A stretch of 64,000 nucleotides of DNA from contig JAKJXP020000083.1 in assembly GCA_022225965.2 (NCBI GenBank), positions 124,001 to 188,000 of the forward strand, written 5' to 3'. Shown in pieces: positions 10,611 to 21,720 of the stretch. This DNA comes from Diatrype stigma (taxonomy: Eukaryota; Ascomycota; Sordariomycetes; Xylariales; Diatrypaceae). The notes under the pieces are model-generated. The model ran no database searches and was not told where the DNA came from. It saw nothing but the letters and a program-made list of their open reading frames with translations. Position 1 is the first letter of the stretch. The number at the start of each line of letters is the position of its first letter. The position numbers and the translations under genes are program-made.

Positions 10611-11837
10611 TCACTCAACGCAAATAACCCTAACCTGCTTCGCCTCCGGCAAGCCCTCCTTGCGAAGCAAGTCCCGCAGCTGCCGGCACCACTCCAGCTT
10701 CTCCGCCACCGTGCTCTCGTGGTTCAGCAGCTTGACGTCGAGGTAGCGCAGCTGCTCGAGGCGGCGCAGCCCATCGACAAGGACGCGCATCGGCCATCCT
10801 CCCGCGGGGCGCCGTCGCTGCTGCTGCTGCTGCGCACCATAACCACCACCACTACCACCAAAACTCCAGGCGGCAACAGCAGGGGCCGCGATGTCGTGCA
10901 CCAGCTCCCTAGCCAAAACCTCCAGCCTCAAACCGCGCAAGCCGCGCGCCCAGCCAGCGAACCCGGACCCGGACCCAGACTGGTCTGCAGCGACCCCGCA
11001 AAGCACGAGCCACTCAGCGTGAGCGCAGGCATGTCGGCCGTCCTGGAAGTACGGCGGGGACGACGCGGGCGGGGCCCGGGAGAGCGCGGGGTGCCCGGGC
11101 CGCATCTGCTGCCAGCGGGGCGGCTGCCAGACCAGGGAGAGGCGGGCCCAGCGCGCGGCGTCGCGCTGCCAGGGCTGGCGCAGGGCTTGCTTGAAGACGA
11201 GCAGGGCCAGGCCCGGCGTCTGGGAGGCGGCCGGGGGCCTGGTCTCGGTCACGGTGGTGTCGTCGGAGCAGGAGAAGTCGAACTCGCCGTGCTGGAAGGG
11301 GAGGGACCGGCTCTCGCGGTAGACGTGCCGGCAGGAGAGTAGGAGGGCGGTGGGGAGGGTGCCGAGGGGGCGGTGCGGCGAGAGGAGCTGTTGCTGGAGC
11401 GATTGGAACTGGGATTGTTCGGCGGCGGTGGCGTTGTCATCGTCGTCATCGTCGGTGGTGGCGAGGGTGCCCTCCAGTAGGGGCTGGTAGATCACTGTGG
11501 TGTTGGTGGTGGGGGGGACGACGTGGCCCGGAGAAGGAGGAGGCGGGCTCTCGCATCGGGTGAAAGGGGGAACCACCAGCTGGAAGTTGTGCTTGTCGAG
11601 AGGCTCTCGCATTAGGGCGAAGCGGGGATTCAGCTGCACGGGGTGCAGGGCGAGGACGTGCTTGTAGATGTTGATGCGGATCTCTGAGGGGAGCTTCATG
11701 AGGGGGAAGATCTGTTGCTGATGTTGTTGTTGTTGTCCTGCCTGCTGCTCTGGCTGTCCATCCTCTGATGAGGCAGGTTCCGGGTTGCCTGTACAGTCGT
11801 TGTTGTTGTCTTCGTCGTTGTCTTGCGCCATCATCAT
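10611..11837 (-). CDS. Fungal F-box-like / DUF7730-2EXR-type protein
   Basis: Single exon, 408 residues. After an acidic, Gln-rich low-complexity N-terminus comes FPLMKLPSEIRINIYKHVL, the motif that opens a large fungal family of F-box-like proteins of unknown role. A later LLLSCRHVYRESRSLPF segment is the second hallmark of that family. The rest is Pro- and Gly-rich and contains no enzymatic motif I can identify. The C-terminus (CRQLRDLLRKEGLPEAKQ) looks helical. The start is the first of three consecutive Met codons at 11837; any of them could be used. Such proteins are numerous and variable in ascomycetes. A role as a substrate adaptor is only a guess. Confidence 0.75.
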   Translation of the reverse strand: MMMAQDNDEDNNNDCTGNPEPASSEDGQPEQQAGQQQQHQQQIFPLMKLPSEIRINIYKHVLALHPVQLNPRFALMREPLDKHNFQLVVPPFTRCESPPPPSPGHVVPPTTNTTVIYQPLLEGTLATTDDDDDDNATAAEQSQFQSLQQQLLSPHRPLGTLPTALLLSCRHVYRESRSLPFQHGEFDFSCSDDTTVTETRPPAASQTPGLALLVFKQALRQPWQRDAARWARLSLVWQPPRWQQMRPGHPALSRAPPASSPPYFQDGRHACAHAEWLVLCGVAADQSGSGSGFAGWARGLRGLRLEVLARELVHDIAAPAVAAWSFGGSGGGYGAQQQQQRRRPAGGWPMRVLVDGLRRLEQLRYLDVKLLNHESTVAEKLEWCRQLRDLLRKEGLPEAKQVRVICVE

Positions 11838-12744
11838 GTGCTGCGTAGGAAGTAGCTGTAAAGCCCCGTGGTTGCTTATGTGTTTTACTCTTGTTTGCGT
11901 GATGCTTGTGGTACCTAGTAAGTACTTGCTGGGCGGATCAAGCTGCCGAAGGGAAAGGGAATGAGCGTTGATCTGAACCAGATATAACTAAGATGGCGGC
12001 ACTTATAAGAAACCTAGCTAGATGGCATAGGGGCTTCTTTTGGATGAAGGCATATATCAAAAGAAAAAAAGGACTTCTTTCTCACTTGCGCAGGAAGATT
12101 GTTCGATTCTTTGAGGTGTTAGGCAATACGAAGAGACCGACCTCAAGATGGAAGGTTGCCATGTAGACAGAGGGTGAAAATAGGAGACCGAACCGCACAG
12201 CACCTAATAACAAAGACTTATTTCAGTGTTCATCGGCCGCCCAACGGGTCCCGTTTATTATGATGGTTTCATCTTTTTTGAATTTGTATTAACAAGACTG
12301 ACCGTTGTCAATACAGTCTGCTATTTTCAATTACTTAGTCCTGACATGGGCATGGAGCATGACTACCTAGAAGCCAATATCTCAGAGCCAAAGGTACTTG
12401 CAACTCGGATTGCCAGTGATGTGCTATGCTTTCATGTATATACGTAGAAGGACGCCACGAGCTAGAGATGCAGATAAGATATTGCAATCAGCAAGCCTGG
12501 CTCTTAGATAAGCCCATATAGCCATCCATCTATCCATGGATCCTTAAAGCAAGACTCCTTTGTCAGATACTCGTGAGACGCCTTGAACCAGATGCTATGT
12601 TATCCTGAGCAAAGATCCCTTGTAATGCATTCAGCATTGAGACATATCCTCAGTATTTTGCTCAGCAGGGTGGATACCCAACAAACTACCTAGGTAGCTT
12701 CATTTCATACCCTTTAGATGTAGTATAGTATAGGCTTTCACGGA
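11838..12744. other. Intergenic region
   Basis: Contains the upstream region of the minus-strand gene at 10611-11837 and the 3' flank of MED8. A small plus-strand open frame at 12226-12447 has no motif. A CTACCTAGGTAG palindrome lies at about 12686-12698. Confidence 0.6.
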
Positions 12745-13679
12745 TTAGGTAGGCACGAACTCGCCTCTGGCCGAGAACCTTAAGAGGTTCTCCAAGCTAG
12801 TGCCTTCGACCTCAGGGGGCGCGGTAGCCACGCCCGGCGCTGGCGGCGGGGGCGGCCGATCTACGATCATAACGTCGTCATCGCCGCCGTCCCCTCCTTC
12901 GCCATCCTCGTCATCATCGTCATCGGCGAACGGGTCGTACTGGGGCTTCCGCAGGCCCGTCCGTACGTTCGCGATGCCGATGATCTCGCGCTCCTCCTCC
13001 GTGTACGGGTCGTCGTCCTCGTCCTGGGCGTACTGGCGGATGCGGTCGAGGCAGAAGTCGCGCGCCGCGTTCCACGTGCTCTCGAGCTCCGCCGTCTGCT
13101 GGCGCTGCTGCTCTGCCGTCAGCTCAGCCGCCGCCGCCGGGTGGTTCTTCGTAGTACCGCCATTGCGAAGACCACCCTGACCGCTCGTCGTCCCTGCGGT
13201 CGTAGTCGTCGTAGTAGTAGACGCTAGTCTCGCGAGGGCCTCCCTCCCTTCGTCCATGGCCGCCTCTACATCTGGTTCTGGCTTCTTACGCAGCAACTGG
13301 AGGAGGATGTTCTCCTGTGTGCGACCGGGGAAGTTGGTGGAGGGGTGCACAGCGATGCGCTGGAACAGGTCGTTGTGCACGGCGAGGATTTCGAGCAGGG
13401 AGCGCAGGTTGTGTTGCAGGATGTCGGCAGATGCTTGTAGGGAGTCCCTGATAAGAGAAGAGAAGAGAACAACAACGGTTAGCGAGGTTGTTCTCCTGAA
13501 GGTAACCCGCCATGCATGTGCCTCTAGGCGGACATACGCTGTACGTACAGATCTGGTAATGGGTTGCTTGTCAAGACATCGTGCCTGAGACTGCCGATGC
13601 TGTGGGATAGCTGCGACAGTCGCTGGCGCGACTGCTCGACGGCCTTCAGCTCCTCCTGTGTGAGGTTAAGCGACGCCAT
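12745..13679 (-). CDS. MED8: Mediator complex subunit 8
   Basis: Subunit of the head module of Mediator, which links gene-specific activators to RNA polymerase II in the nucleus. Two exons, 13679-13549 and 13447-12745, are joined across a 101-nt intron to give 277 residues. The N-terminal half carries the Med8 signature: a helical start MASLNLTQEELKAVEQ, SNPLP, then LQASADILQHNLRSLLE and the highly conserved FQRIAVHPSTNFPGRTQE. The joint reads NPLPDLDSLQAS, matching the usual fungal protein. The C-terminal half has a Thr-rich run, a helical WNAARDFCLDRIRQYA segment, acidic stretches of Asp and Glu, and a Pro-rich region. The last residues (LENLLRFSARGEFVP) are also typical of fungal Med8. The start is fixed by the conserved N-terminus; an in-frame upstream Met at about 13775 would add unrelated residues. 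Confidence 0.93.
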
Positions 13680-15402
13680 GGATCTGCTGTCTGCTGCCTC
13701 GTATCTCGTATCTCGTATGTGATCGTCGTCGTCGGTGAAGGATAGATGAAGGTCGAGCAAAGCGAAGCAGATCAAATCAAATCAAGATAAGAGCGATACG
13801 ACAGGCTTGTTTCCAGATGTAGAGCAACGTGCCGGATTCGGCCAAGGCCGCAGAGAAGAAGAACGAATGGAAGCTTGGGGGTCGCAGATAACCGGAGGTT
13901 AATGGACGTCGGCAGTGGAGCTGGCTTGAACGTCCCAGAGGTTCGAAGCTACGGTGCGGCGGTGCGATGGAAATTCGATGGAACGGGAGCGGGATGTTTC
14001 CCAATCGGTGCATCAGTTGATAGTACCTCCCCTTGCTACCACTTGCTCCTTAGGGACGGGAATTCCTGAGTTTACCTAAACTTCATAGGAGCCTGCAGAG
14101 GGACCAAGCCCGATTAGGACTCTCGAATGTTAGAGGTGCATGCGTCGGTACAGCTACAACAGGTACTTGGGCAGGTACCTAGGTACTTCCCTCGACTCAC
14201 ACTTTGGAAAGCGCGGCCCGGGATCAGCTCCGTGTTACCCATGGCACTGCAGGTCCCCCAGGGATCCCCCCCAGATGCGCTGTCGAACAGCAAACGCAGC
14301 TGCCCGACAGCCCGATCTCCTAAAGTTTTAGCGTTGGCCCCACCGAGCTTGGGCCTACAGCTACCTACGTACGTGCTCTGTATTACGTACATACTCAACT
14401 AATTAACGACGGTTACACATTAATGGTGATGATCCTATTGCTTATCGGTTTTGCGTGCCATTTGGAATCTACTGGTTTTTCCCATGTAACCCGCGCATTT
14501 CAGGTATTATATGCATTATAGGTATGCAGTGCGTAGCGGTCGATTGTGTTGTAGCAGAAACCACATGACATCGAGATCGTACCTACGCAGTCGAACAAAA
14601 CGGCCGTCTGCGCTAAGTGGTCAAGCTGCCAAGGTGGCGTATGCAAAATCCAGGATCGTCACTGTGGTACGCAGGAGTGAAACTATTGATGCAGGGGCGT
14701 AGCATATTCAGGCATGTGCTAGTTCGGTAATGTCGAGAGGGTTGGGGTTGTTCCTTGGAGGGGCGAATTCACATGTCCGAAAACCGAAAAGCCGCATGGC
14801 ATGACACAGAACTTGCAGGTGGTCACTAACTTATCACTAACTTATAGAATTGCGGTGAGAAGATAGGCAGGCAGACAGGTGAGCAAGTAACAGTCATCAG
14901 ATGGTATATCCATGCGGACTTCCTATTCAGAGCCTAACATCTATATATATACGAAACCAACAGCTATATACAGTGGGCATATCGTCATTATGAAAAACAG
15001 CAAGCAACTTTTTTGCGTGAGTAAAAAAATTGAAATCTGAACCGTAAGCATACCAAGCAACGCTCGCTATGACAACGCCCCAGCCGACCAGGATAAACTA
15101 GTTTTGGGTCGAAGAGACCCACGAGAGAACAGAAACACCCCAGACGACAAAAGCATACCTTGGCAGCCTGGCTGCTTGGTGGAAATAACAATGCCGCTAA
15201 TTCGCCTATCAACTGAACAAACAGTCTAGAGCTTCCCCTAATCTCATCACGTGCTGAAGCCCACTATCCAGATTACCTGCCTCTAGCCTCTAGACAACGT
15301 AATAGTCGGGCTAGAGACAGGTATTCTGGATACTGGGCTCTAGCACGCCATGTAGCTAGGCGAGCACAATCCAGAGTAGGTGAATGCATAAATCGTACAA
15401 TA
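13680..15402. other. Intergenic region
   Basis: Upstream of MED8 and downstream of the choline sulfatase gene. I see no gene. A GGTACCTAGGTAC palindrome is at 14173-14185 and an AT-rich stretch with TATATATA is near 14943-14950. Confidence 0.6.
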
Positions 15403-17329
15403 CTACTCGTTGTGAGAACCCGCCTGATCGACGGTGATGTTTGCGGTCTCGCGGCCGTATTTATCCACAGGAGGATAACGAGCCCGGCGCTCGAGATCAT
15501 CGAGGGGCAAGAAGGAACGGATGTATCTAAGCCAGGCATTAGTATATGTAAAAGAGAATAGGAGGACTGTGGACAGTAGAGCAAAAACGTACTTGTTTGT
15601 ACCATCGTCAGGGGGGTTGTAATCCCAAGGCGTGAATTTACCCTTTTGCAGGGAGGACCAGACAAGACGACGTTGCCTCTGCACCAATAGCACGGACTGT
15701 GTAATGGCGTCGAAATCCCACCGAGCTTTCGCCTCGGCATCGAACTTCTCGAACTTCTCCTTGGCTTCCGCTTCCTCAGCAGTCAGGGCCTCCTTCTTCT
15801 GTACGACTTCGGCTAAGTTGATCAATTCGTGTGGGTCTCTTTCGAGGTTGAAAAGTTGTGGGGGATCGCTAGGGCAAGTGATGTATTTCCAGGGTCCACG
15901 ACGAATCATCGCAAGAGGAGTGATAGTGCCTTCACCAGCATACTCGGCGATCACTGTATCGTGTCCCTCTTTACCTTCCAAATGCGGAAGGAGCGAAATC
16001 CCATCCATTGGGAGCCCAGGAATAGGCTTAGTGTCGACGAGATCGCACAGCGTCGGAAGCAGATCCAGGGTCGAAACATTCTCCTTAACGTGGTGGGGAG
16101 TAAATCTCTGAGGATACGAGATCAACATGGGCACGCGCACAGATGACTCGAAGTAGCTCATCTTGTACCTGGGAAAATGTTAGTAACTACTAACGCCTTA
16201 TCGTCGAGGGTGATATCGTCGAGGGTGATGGGAAGGCAACATACCAAAGCCCACGCTCTCCAAGCATATCTCCATGATCACCACTGAACATGACGATAGT
16301 GTTTTCGTCAAGTCGGCACTGCTTCAGAGTGCGAAGAAGTTTACCGATGCAGTCATCAACATAACTAACCGCACCGTAGTAAGCCCGCCGAGCCCGCTTG
16401 ATCTGGTCATCGGTGAAGTTCTCATCCCACACATCAGTGACCTTCATGAGCCTCTTGCTATGAGGATCCTGCTGTTCCTTGGGAATCTTGACTTTAGGCA
16501 GGTCAATATCTACATCCTCATATAGATCCCAGTACTTCTCCTCGATGGTGTAGGGATCATGAGGATGAGTGAGGGACACCTATAATGGTGCTACCATTAG
16601 CTATGTTCAAAACGAATACAGGTAGATCATCGCTCTATGACGACCCGGACTTCTGGAGTTTTTGTTTTTACGTACCGTCAAGGCGAATGGCCTTCTGTCT
16701 GGCCCCTCCCGAACTTGATCGTAGAGGAACTGAGTTGATTTATACATGACCTCCTCGTCGTAATCCAATTGGTTGCTTCTCACGCAGGTTCCGGCCTGGA
16801 GAATAGAGCTGGCATTGTGATACCATTCCAAGCGTCGGTCCGGGTCGTCCCAGTTGACAGCCCAGCCGAAATCACCCGGATAGATATCACTGGTGAGACG
16901 TGTCTCATAGCCGTGAAGCTGATCACCGATAAAGTGCATCTTGCCAGCTAGCACGGTGTGATAGTTCTTAAGGCGCAGATAATGGGCGTATGTGGGGACA
17001 TCGCTAGAGATCTGACTCGCATTGTCATAGGCTCCAATTTTGAAGGGGAGTTGCCCGCTGATCAGGCTCATGCGCGAAGGAGCGCAGAGCGGAGAGGGGC
17101 AGTAGGCAGAGTCGAACTGGACAGACCTTGCCGCCAGCGCATCAAGGTTTGGGGTCTTGATCTGAGAATCAGGATTGTACATCTTCAGCAAAGGGGCTGC
17201 CAGTTGATCTGCCATGATGAACAAGATGTTGGGCTGTGAGCCAGGCGTGGGAGAGCCGTTGGTAGCTGCACCCAAACGCCCACCCGCACCCTTCGGAGGG
17301 GAACGCATGGAGTCGATATCGGGAGCCAT
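15403..17329 (-). CDS. Choline sulfatase (formylglycine-dependent sulfatase)
   Basis: Hydrolyses choline-O-sulfate to choline and sulfate (EC 3.1.6.6), a route by which fungi recover stored sulfur. Four exons, 17329-16676, 16579-16245, 16168-15593 and 15526-15403, join in frame to 562 residues, the usual length. Seen: the metal-binding start NILFIMADQ (D41), the sulfatase signature PLCAPSR with C82 as the residue converted to formylglycine, GKMHFIG, and FSGDHGDMLGERGLW at the metal site. A C-terminal WDYNPPDDGTNKYIRS segment is characteristic of choline sulfatases. No signal peptide is evident, which fits a cytosolic enzyme. An upstream in-frame Met at 17485 would add 52 residues; I prefer 17329 because the added part lacks family similarity. 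Fungal homologues are under sulfur control, but I could not find a clear CYS3-type site upstream. Confidence 0.92.
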
Positions 17330-18083
17330 GATAGCTTGGGTGTTGTCACGATACTCAGGTAAAGGAATAGGAGATGCGAAGTATGAGAATAGAGTTTGGT
17401 TGGCAAGGAAATCCCAAGCACAGCCCAGCTTATGTGCAAAAGAGATAAAGTTTATTCGTGTTCTTGGGAGAGTATGAGGTGACACATCGAGGACGGGTTG
17501 AAGGGGAGGAGGGAGGCTAGAAGATATACCCCCTTGGATGGACAGGTCACACGTATGGGGAGCAGAAAAGGAGACAGACGCTTACGAGGCTACGTCACTA
17601 AAAGCTGTGCTAGCATGAACATACCTTATCAGATGAAGTCGAGAGTCGGTGACGATACAGGGCAGTACTACACATTCAAGTGGGCATTATGATCTTCATG
17701 GGGAGCGGGAAGGGCAAAGTTTTATAACTGACGCGATTACGGGGGTCGATTGCGAATCGACACCGCCAGTTATACAAGCTCCTGCAGCGCACATACAAGG
17801 CAACGGGGTGACTAGACGGCCAAGACGGCGTGGCTAGACAGCCGCTGGGATGTCTAGGATGTCTAGTGTATAGAAAGAGTGGACTGATAACGGAACGCCA
17901 TTGCTTTCCATCCCGCATCCCGTCTAGCCCTGGGACGCCGAAGCGATCGAGGACGTGCTATAAATGGTCAAGAACAACGGGATGATCTGTAGACTACTTC
18001 TAGACCCTTGCGCTCTCTGAAACGGGGTCACGTGGAGAACATCGGCAGCTTTGACTACGTGTATGTAGTTGTCAGGACTGATA

Positions 18084-18135
18084 TACTGGACTGTTATGCT
18101 GGACTGTATGCTGGACTGTATGCTGGACTGTTATA
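18084..18135. repeat. 12-nt tandem repeat, about four copies
   Basis: Unit TGCTGGACTGTA, with two exact central copies flanked by 13-nt variants that carry an extra T. Non-coding context. Confidence 0.8.
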
Positions 18136-19400
18136 CCGGATGGATATACAGCGCTGACAGCCGGAGCGATATACCACGTATCAGCGTATACATGATGCAG
18201 ATGATGGCAGATGGTACCTAGGTAGGCAAAGTGATGGTAGGGTAGGCTGGCTCCGATGTCGGGACACTGGATGGAATCGATATAACATCGAGCCATCATC
18301 GAAGCCGAAACGGGGCGAAAACGTCCAGCTCGTACGGGCAGGTACGTAGGCTTGGGTAGGGGACCTGACTAGAAAAGGTGTACGTCGTCCACGATCATGT
18401 CATTTCCCCGGTGGATGTTGTGATTTCGCAATCTCGGCACTAAAAACGTTAAAACACAGATAGGGCAGATGTTAGCAGCTCAGATAAGTTTGGGAATCTG
18501 GGGGCCGGGGGCGTGGCAGCAGGGGTATTGCGCGCCCGTCGATGTCACTACGCGGTACCTGTTACTACGCTATCTACTTCGATACGTTCCGAATTCTCCG
18601 AGCATCCTGTCATTGGTTCCAACCACACAAATCCGGGGGCAGATCATGGCGTTTTTAGCCATGCTGCAGGCAATACTTACTATGCAGTGAATACGATGGA
18701 GATGGAAAACGGGCTAGACTTTTACAAATGGGAGACGTCGAGGGGTAGAATTGGAGAATTGGGACTTGACTTAGGAACTTGAAGTGAGGGATGTAAAAAT
18801 AGTACTAGCACGTGCATGTATTTTATGTCGGGTGTGACCGTCGTGCGGTCCTGGAGGTGGTCTTAGTGCTGGCTGACTGGCACATTCTGTTAATTGAGGT
18901 CGTTTCTGGCAGGTCCATGCCCAGGTGTTGTAGGGGTAAGGTAGGTACTGTAGATTACATAAGTGCACCACCACCACAGTGCATATAATCATGTCAGATA
19001 TTAAATGTTACCTGGTATGTAGATACATTATGTACCTACGGTACCCAATGATTACATCGCCTACACCTTTACAAGTCCATTTGCTTCCATGAATAATTGC
19101 GGGCTTACAAATGTTCTTAGATACCCGGTTAGTAGTAGGCACTATTAGTGATGCTCATACTCAAGCTAACTATCTGCTATCCGGTTTCATATTAATATAC
19201 ATCTTAGGTAATTACCACTTGGTAGATACGTATGGGCAACTGGTTGGTTATTGTACGCGCAAGTCTCAAGGTCAGCTCGAGTTATCTAGTGATCTGAGCT
19301 CAACAACAACTCACCACTGGTTGACCCGGAACCAACCTCCTACCGCATCTGCATGCTACATATACTACATAACTGTATTGTACATAGCAGATATGTATAA

Positions 19401-19420
19401 TACTACCTACCTAGGTAGGC
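19401..19420. repeat. TACCTACCTAGGTAGG palindrome
   Basis: The longest near-perfect inverted copy of the dispersed CCTAGG-centred family: CTACCTACCTAGGTAGGC can fold back on itself. Confidence 0.7.
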
Positions 19421-19867
19421 TTGGTAGCCGATCTCGGGATATTGCTCGGGGGATGTTTCGGGACTCGAGCTCTTGAAACGATTGATCACCTGCTTCGTTA
19501 GCATGGAAGACCGTAGGCAGAACCCATCGTGCAGCCTCATCTGAGATGGTAGGGAGATCCTTCCCCCATCCAACCACGGAGATTCCGTGATCATCAGTGG
19601 GTGGGCATTGCCTACAGGCTCTCTCCGGTTCTTCAAGACATTCACTTTTTCTTTTCTCCTTCATGCTCCCTGCCATGATAGACATGACATGTCGCATTGC
19701 TTTCCAGGAACGTCAGGAGACGGCGCCAAGAGGACTAAGCACGGAAAAATTGCAATACATATTATAGGAAGGAGTAATTACATAGATAACGGTTATATCA
19801 CCTCAGCCCCATTTAGCCGCTTCTCCTGTAACCATCCGGAGAAGCGAGTCGAGTAGATGCTATCGAT

Positions 19868-20883
19868 CTATCCTCTGCGCCGGGTAGTCGGGCCCTTCTT
19901 TCCCTTACCAGGCGTGGGCGTCGCCGTCGTCGCCGCCGCTGAAGAGCTGCCGGTGCTAGGACCATTTGCCTTTGCCGTTGCAGCAGCCGCCGGAACCTCC
20001 TTCCTCTTTCCCCGGGCCTTGGCCGACGGCGCGTTCCAGTAGTACACCATCTGGGCGGCCAGGACGCAGTTGAGCGTGAAGCCGGCCACGAAGCCGTACA
20101 AGATCAGCTTATCATCCACCTCCTGCAGCGTCGTGAAGATGCGGGTGAGCGAACCGGCGAGGTAGTTGAACACCTGAGAAAAAGAACGCCGGGTGATTAG
20201 CTATATGTCCGCACACACATACATACATACCACATGTCGCGAGTCATCATGCTTTGCTGGGTATTGCTTACCGTGAACGCGCTCAGCTGGCCAGTGCCGC
20301 CCTCCTGGAAGATGGCCGCGATCTGTGGCACCTTGCTCGCGACGCCGAGGACGCCCGCGCCGGCCTGCAGGTATCCCAGGGCGCGGGCGTCGACGACGGC
20401 GGGGCTGAACAGCGCGCCGGCAGCCGCCGCAAGCGCCGCGACGAAGACGGCGGCTGCCGCCGCGCGCCCGCTGTAGTTGAGGACGAGGGCGGAGATGACG
20501 ACGTTCTGGCCGAGGATGAGGGCGGTCTCGCCGTAGGTGCTGAAGGGGAAGCCGTTGCGGGCGTTGTAGGCGAGCGAGATGAGGTAGGCGGCCGTCTCGA
20601 GCAGGTAGGACAGGAAGCTGACGCCGTCGGCCGACCGCGACCGCGCCAGCTTGAGGATCTGCGGCACCTTCACCACCGACGACGCCCCCACGATGCCCAG
20701 CCCCAGCGCCTTCGACACCGCCAGCTTCAGGCACGCCGCGTCCGTCGGGTCCAGGTTGTGCACCAGCGTCTCGTAGCACGCCGCGTCCCCCCCGAGTATC
20801 GACACGCCCAGCTCGCGGATCGGCGCCGGCAGGTTCTGCGTGATGGGCTGCAGCGGCTGCAGCGCGGATCGGAGAGCTTCCAT
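19868..20883 (-). CDS. MPDU1: Mannose-P-dolichol utilization defect 1 homologue (PQ-loop membrane protein)
   Basis: ER membrane protein needed for use of dolichol-phosphate mannose and glucose in N-glycan, GPI and O-mannose pathways; its exact mechanism is unsettled. Two exons, 20883-20272 and 20173-19868, with a 98-nt intron give 305 residues. Two PQ-loop repeats are clear: VVKVPQILKLARSRSADGVS and, after further hydrophobic segments, ASKVPQIAAIFQEGGTGQLS. Seven hydrophobic segments are plausible. The MPDU1-type start (PLQPITQNLPAPIRELGVS, then CYETLV) and the end YGFVAGFTLNCVLAAQMVYYWN match the family. The C-terminus is a basic Lys/Ala/Thr tail, likely cytosolic. The intron contains a short CATA repeat. 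Assignment to MPDU1 and not another PQ-loop family rests on length, two-repeat layout and the N-terminal motif. Confidence 0.9.
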
Positions 20884-21720
20884 CTTTTTTTCTGTTTTTG
20901 AAGGTATGCAGGTAGGTATGCAGGTGTTATGTCGGAAATGAATAGCTAGCTCGGGTGGTGATCGTTAAGGTTTTCTTATTCTCCTATATTGGGGGCGCAT
21001 ATGAAGAGTTCGTGATGGCTGATTTGTGTCGGTTTTTCTCGATGGGCGTCGACGATAGATGGAAATCGAAAGGAAACGTCGTCGTTGTCAGCATCACACA
21101 GCTTCCCTGTAGAACGCGACACATGTCAATCAAATCGAATGGTCAGCAAATAACTTTTTTTGGTATCCCCCTGTACCTTTTACTGGAGCTACGCTGAGAA
21201 CGGCTAGTACCTCCTATATATGGTATGTATGTATGTATGTAACATCCAACATCCATAAGTGGAGGGTCTCAGCCTATATCCACCAGAAGCGCCTCATCAT
21301 GGAAGAGCACTGATATAAGAATACTTCGTACTCACCACTCTTCGCAGTCACATCTTGGCTACAACGAAAAGACTACATGAAGTTTGGGTAGTGCTGATCA
21401 TTAATGTAATGCTACAACTCGACGGTTATATGTAAGGCTAGTGTTTCCTAGTGACAGAATGACAGGAGCGCAAATTCTGAATCTGAAATCCTCATCATTA
21501 CCTACCAACCGTACAGCTCCCCGGTTCCCTGGCATCACAGCTAGGAAGGACACCACCTCCAGACCACCTCCATAGACTGCCTTTCGTGATCTCCGTTTGC
21601 GAATAAGCCCAATTGATCCATCCTCGTCCAGATAGCAAGCAGCTTCTTCGTTGTTGACCGTTCCTTGGATCCACCGTGTTGAGTGCCACTCCAAGTGTTT
21701 GTTCCGGAAGAAAGGTGAAT
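20884..21720. other. Intergenic region
   Basis: Upstream of MPDU1 and 3' flank of the chromodomain gene. A GTAT tetranucleotide run lies at about 21221-21240. A minus-strand open frame at 21401-21772 runs into the chromodomain exon in another frame and is not a gene. Confidence 0.6.

Larger units (their letters stand above)
17330..19867. other. Intergenic region (2.5 kb) with a 12-nt tandem repeat
   Basis: No gene seen. It holds the upstream region of the sulfatase gene and the 3' flank of MPDU1. Distinct elements are a tandem repeat at 18084-18135 and CCTAGG-centred palindromes at 18213-18226 and 19401-19420. Confidence 0.6.

Noticed and set aside
10473..11342. Plus-strand open frame of 289 codons antisense to the F-box-like gene
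   Set aside because: No motif; composition of a shadow frame. The minus strand has the recognised domain.
17330..17485. Upstream in-frame start for choline sulfatase
   Set aside because: Adds 52 residues without similarity to the family; the start at 17329 gives the normal length.
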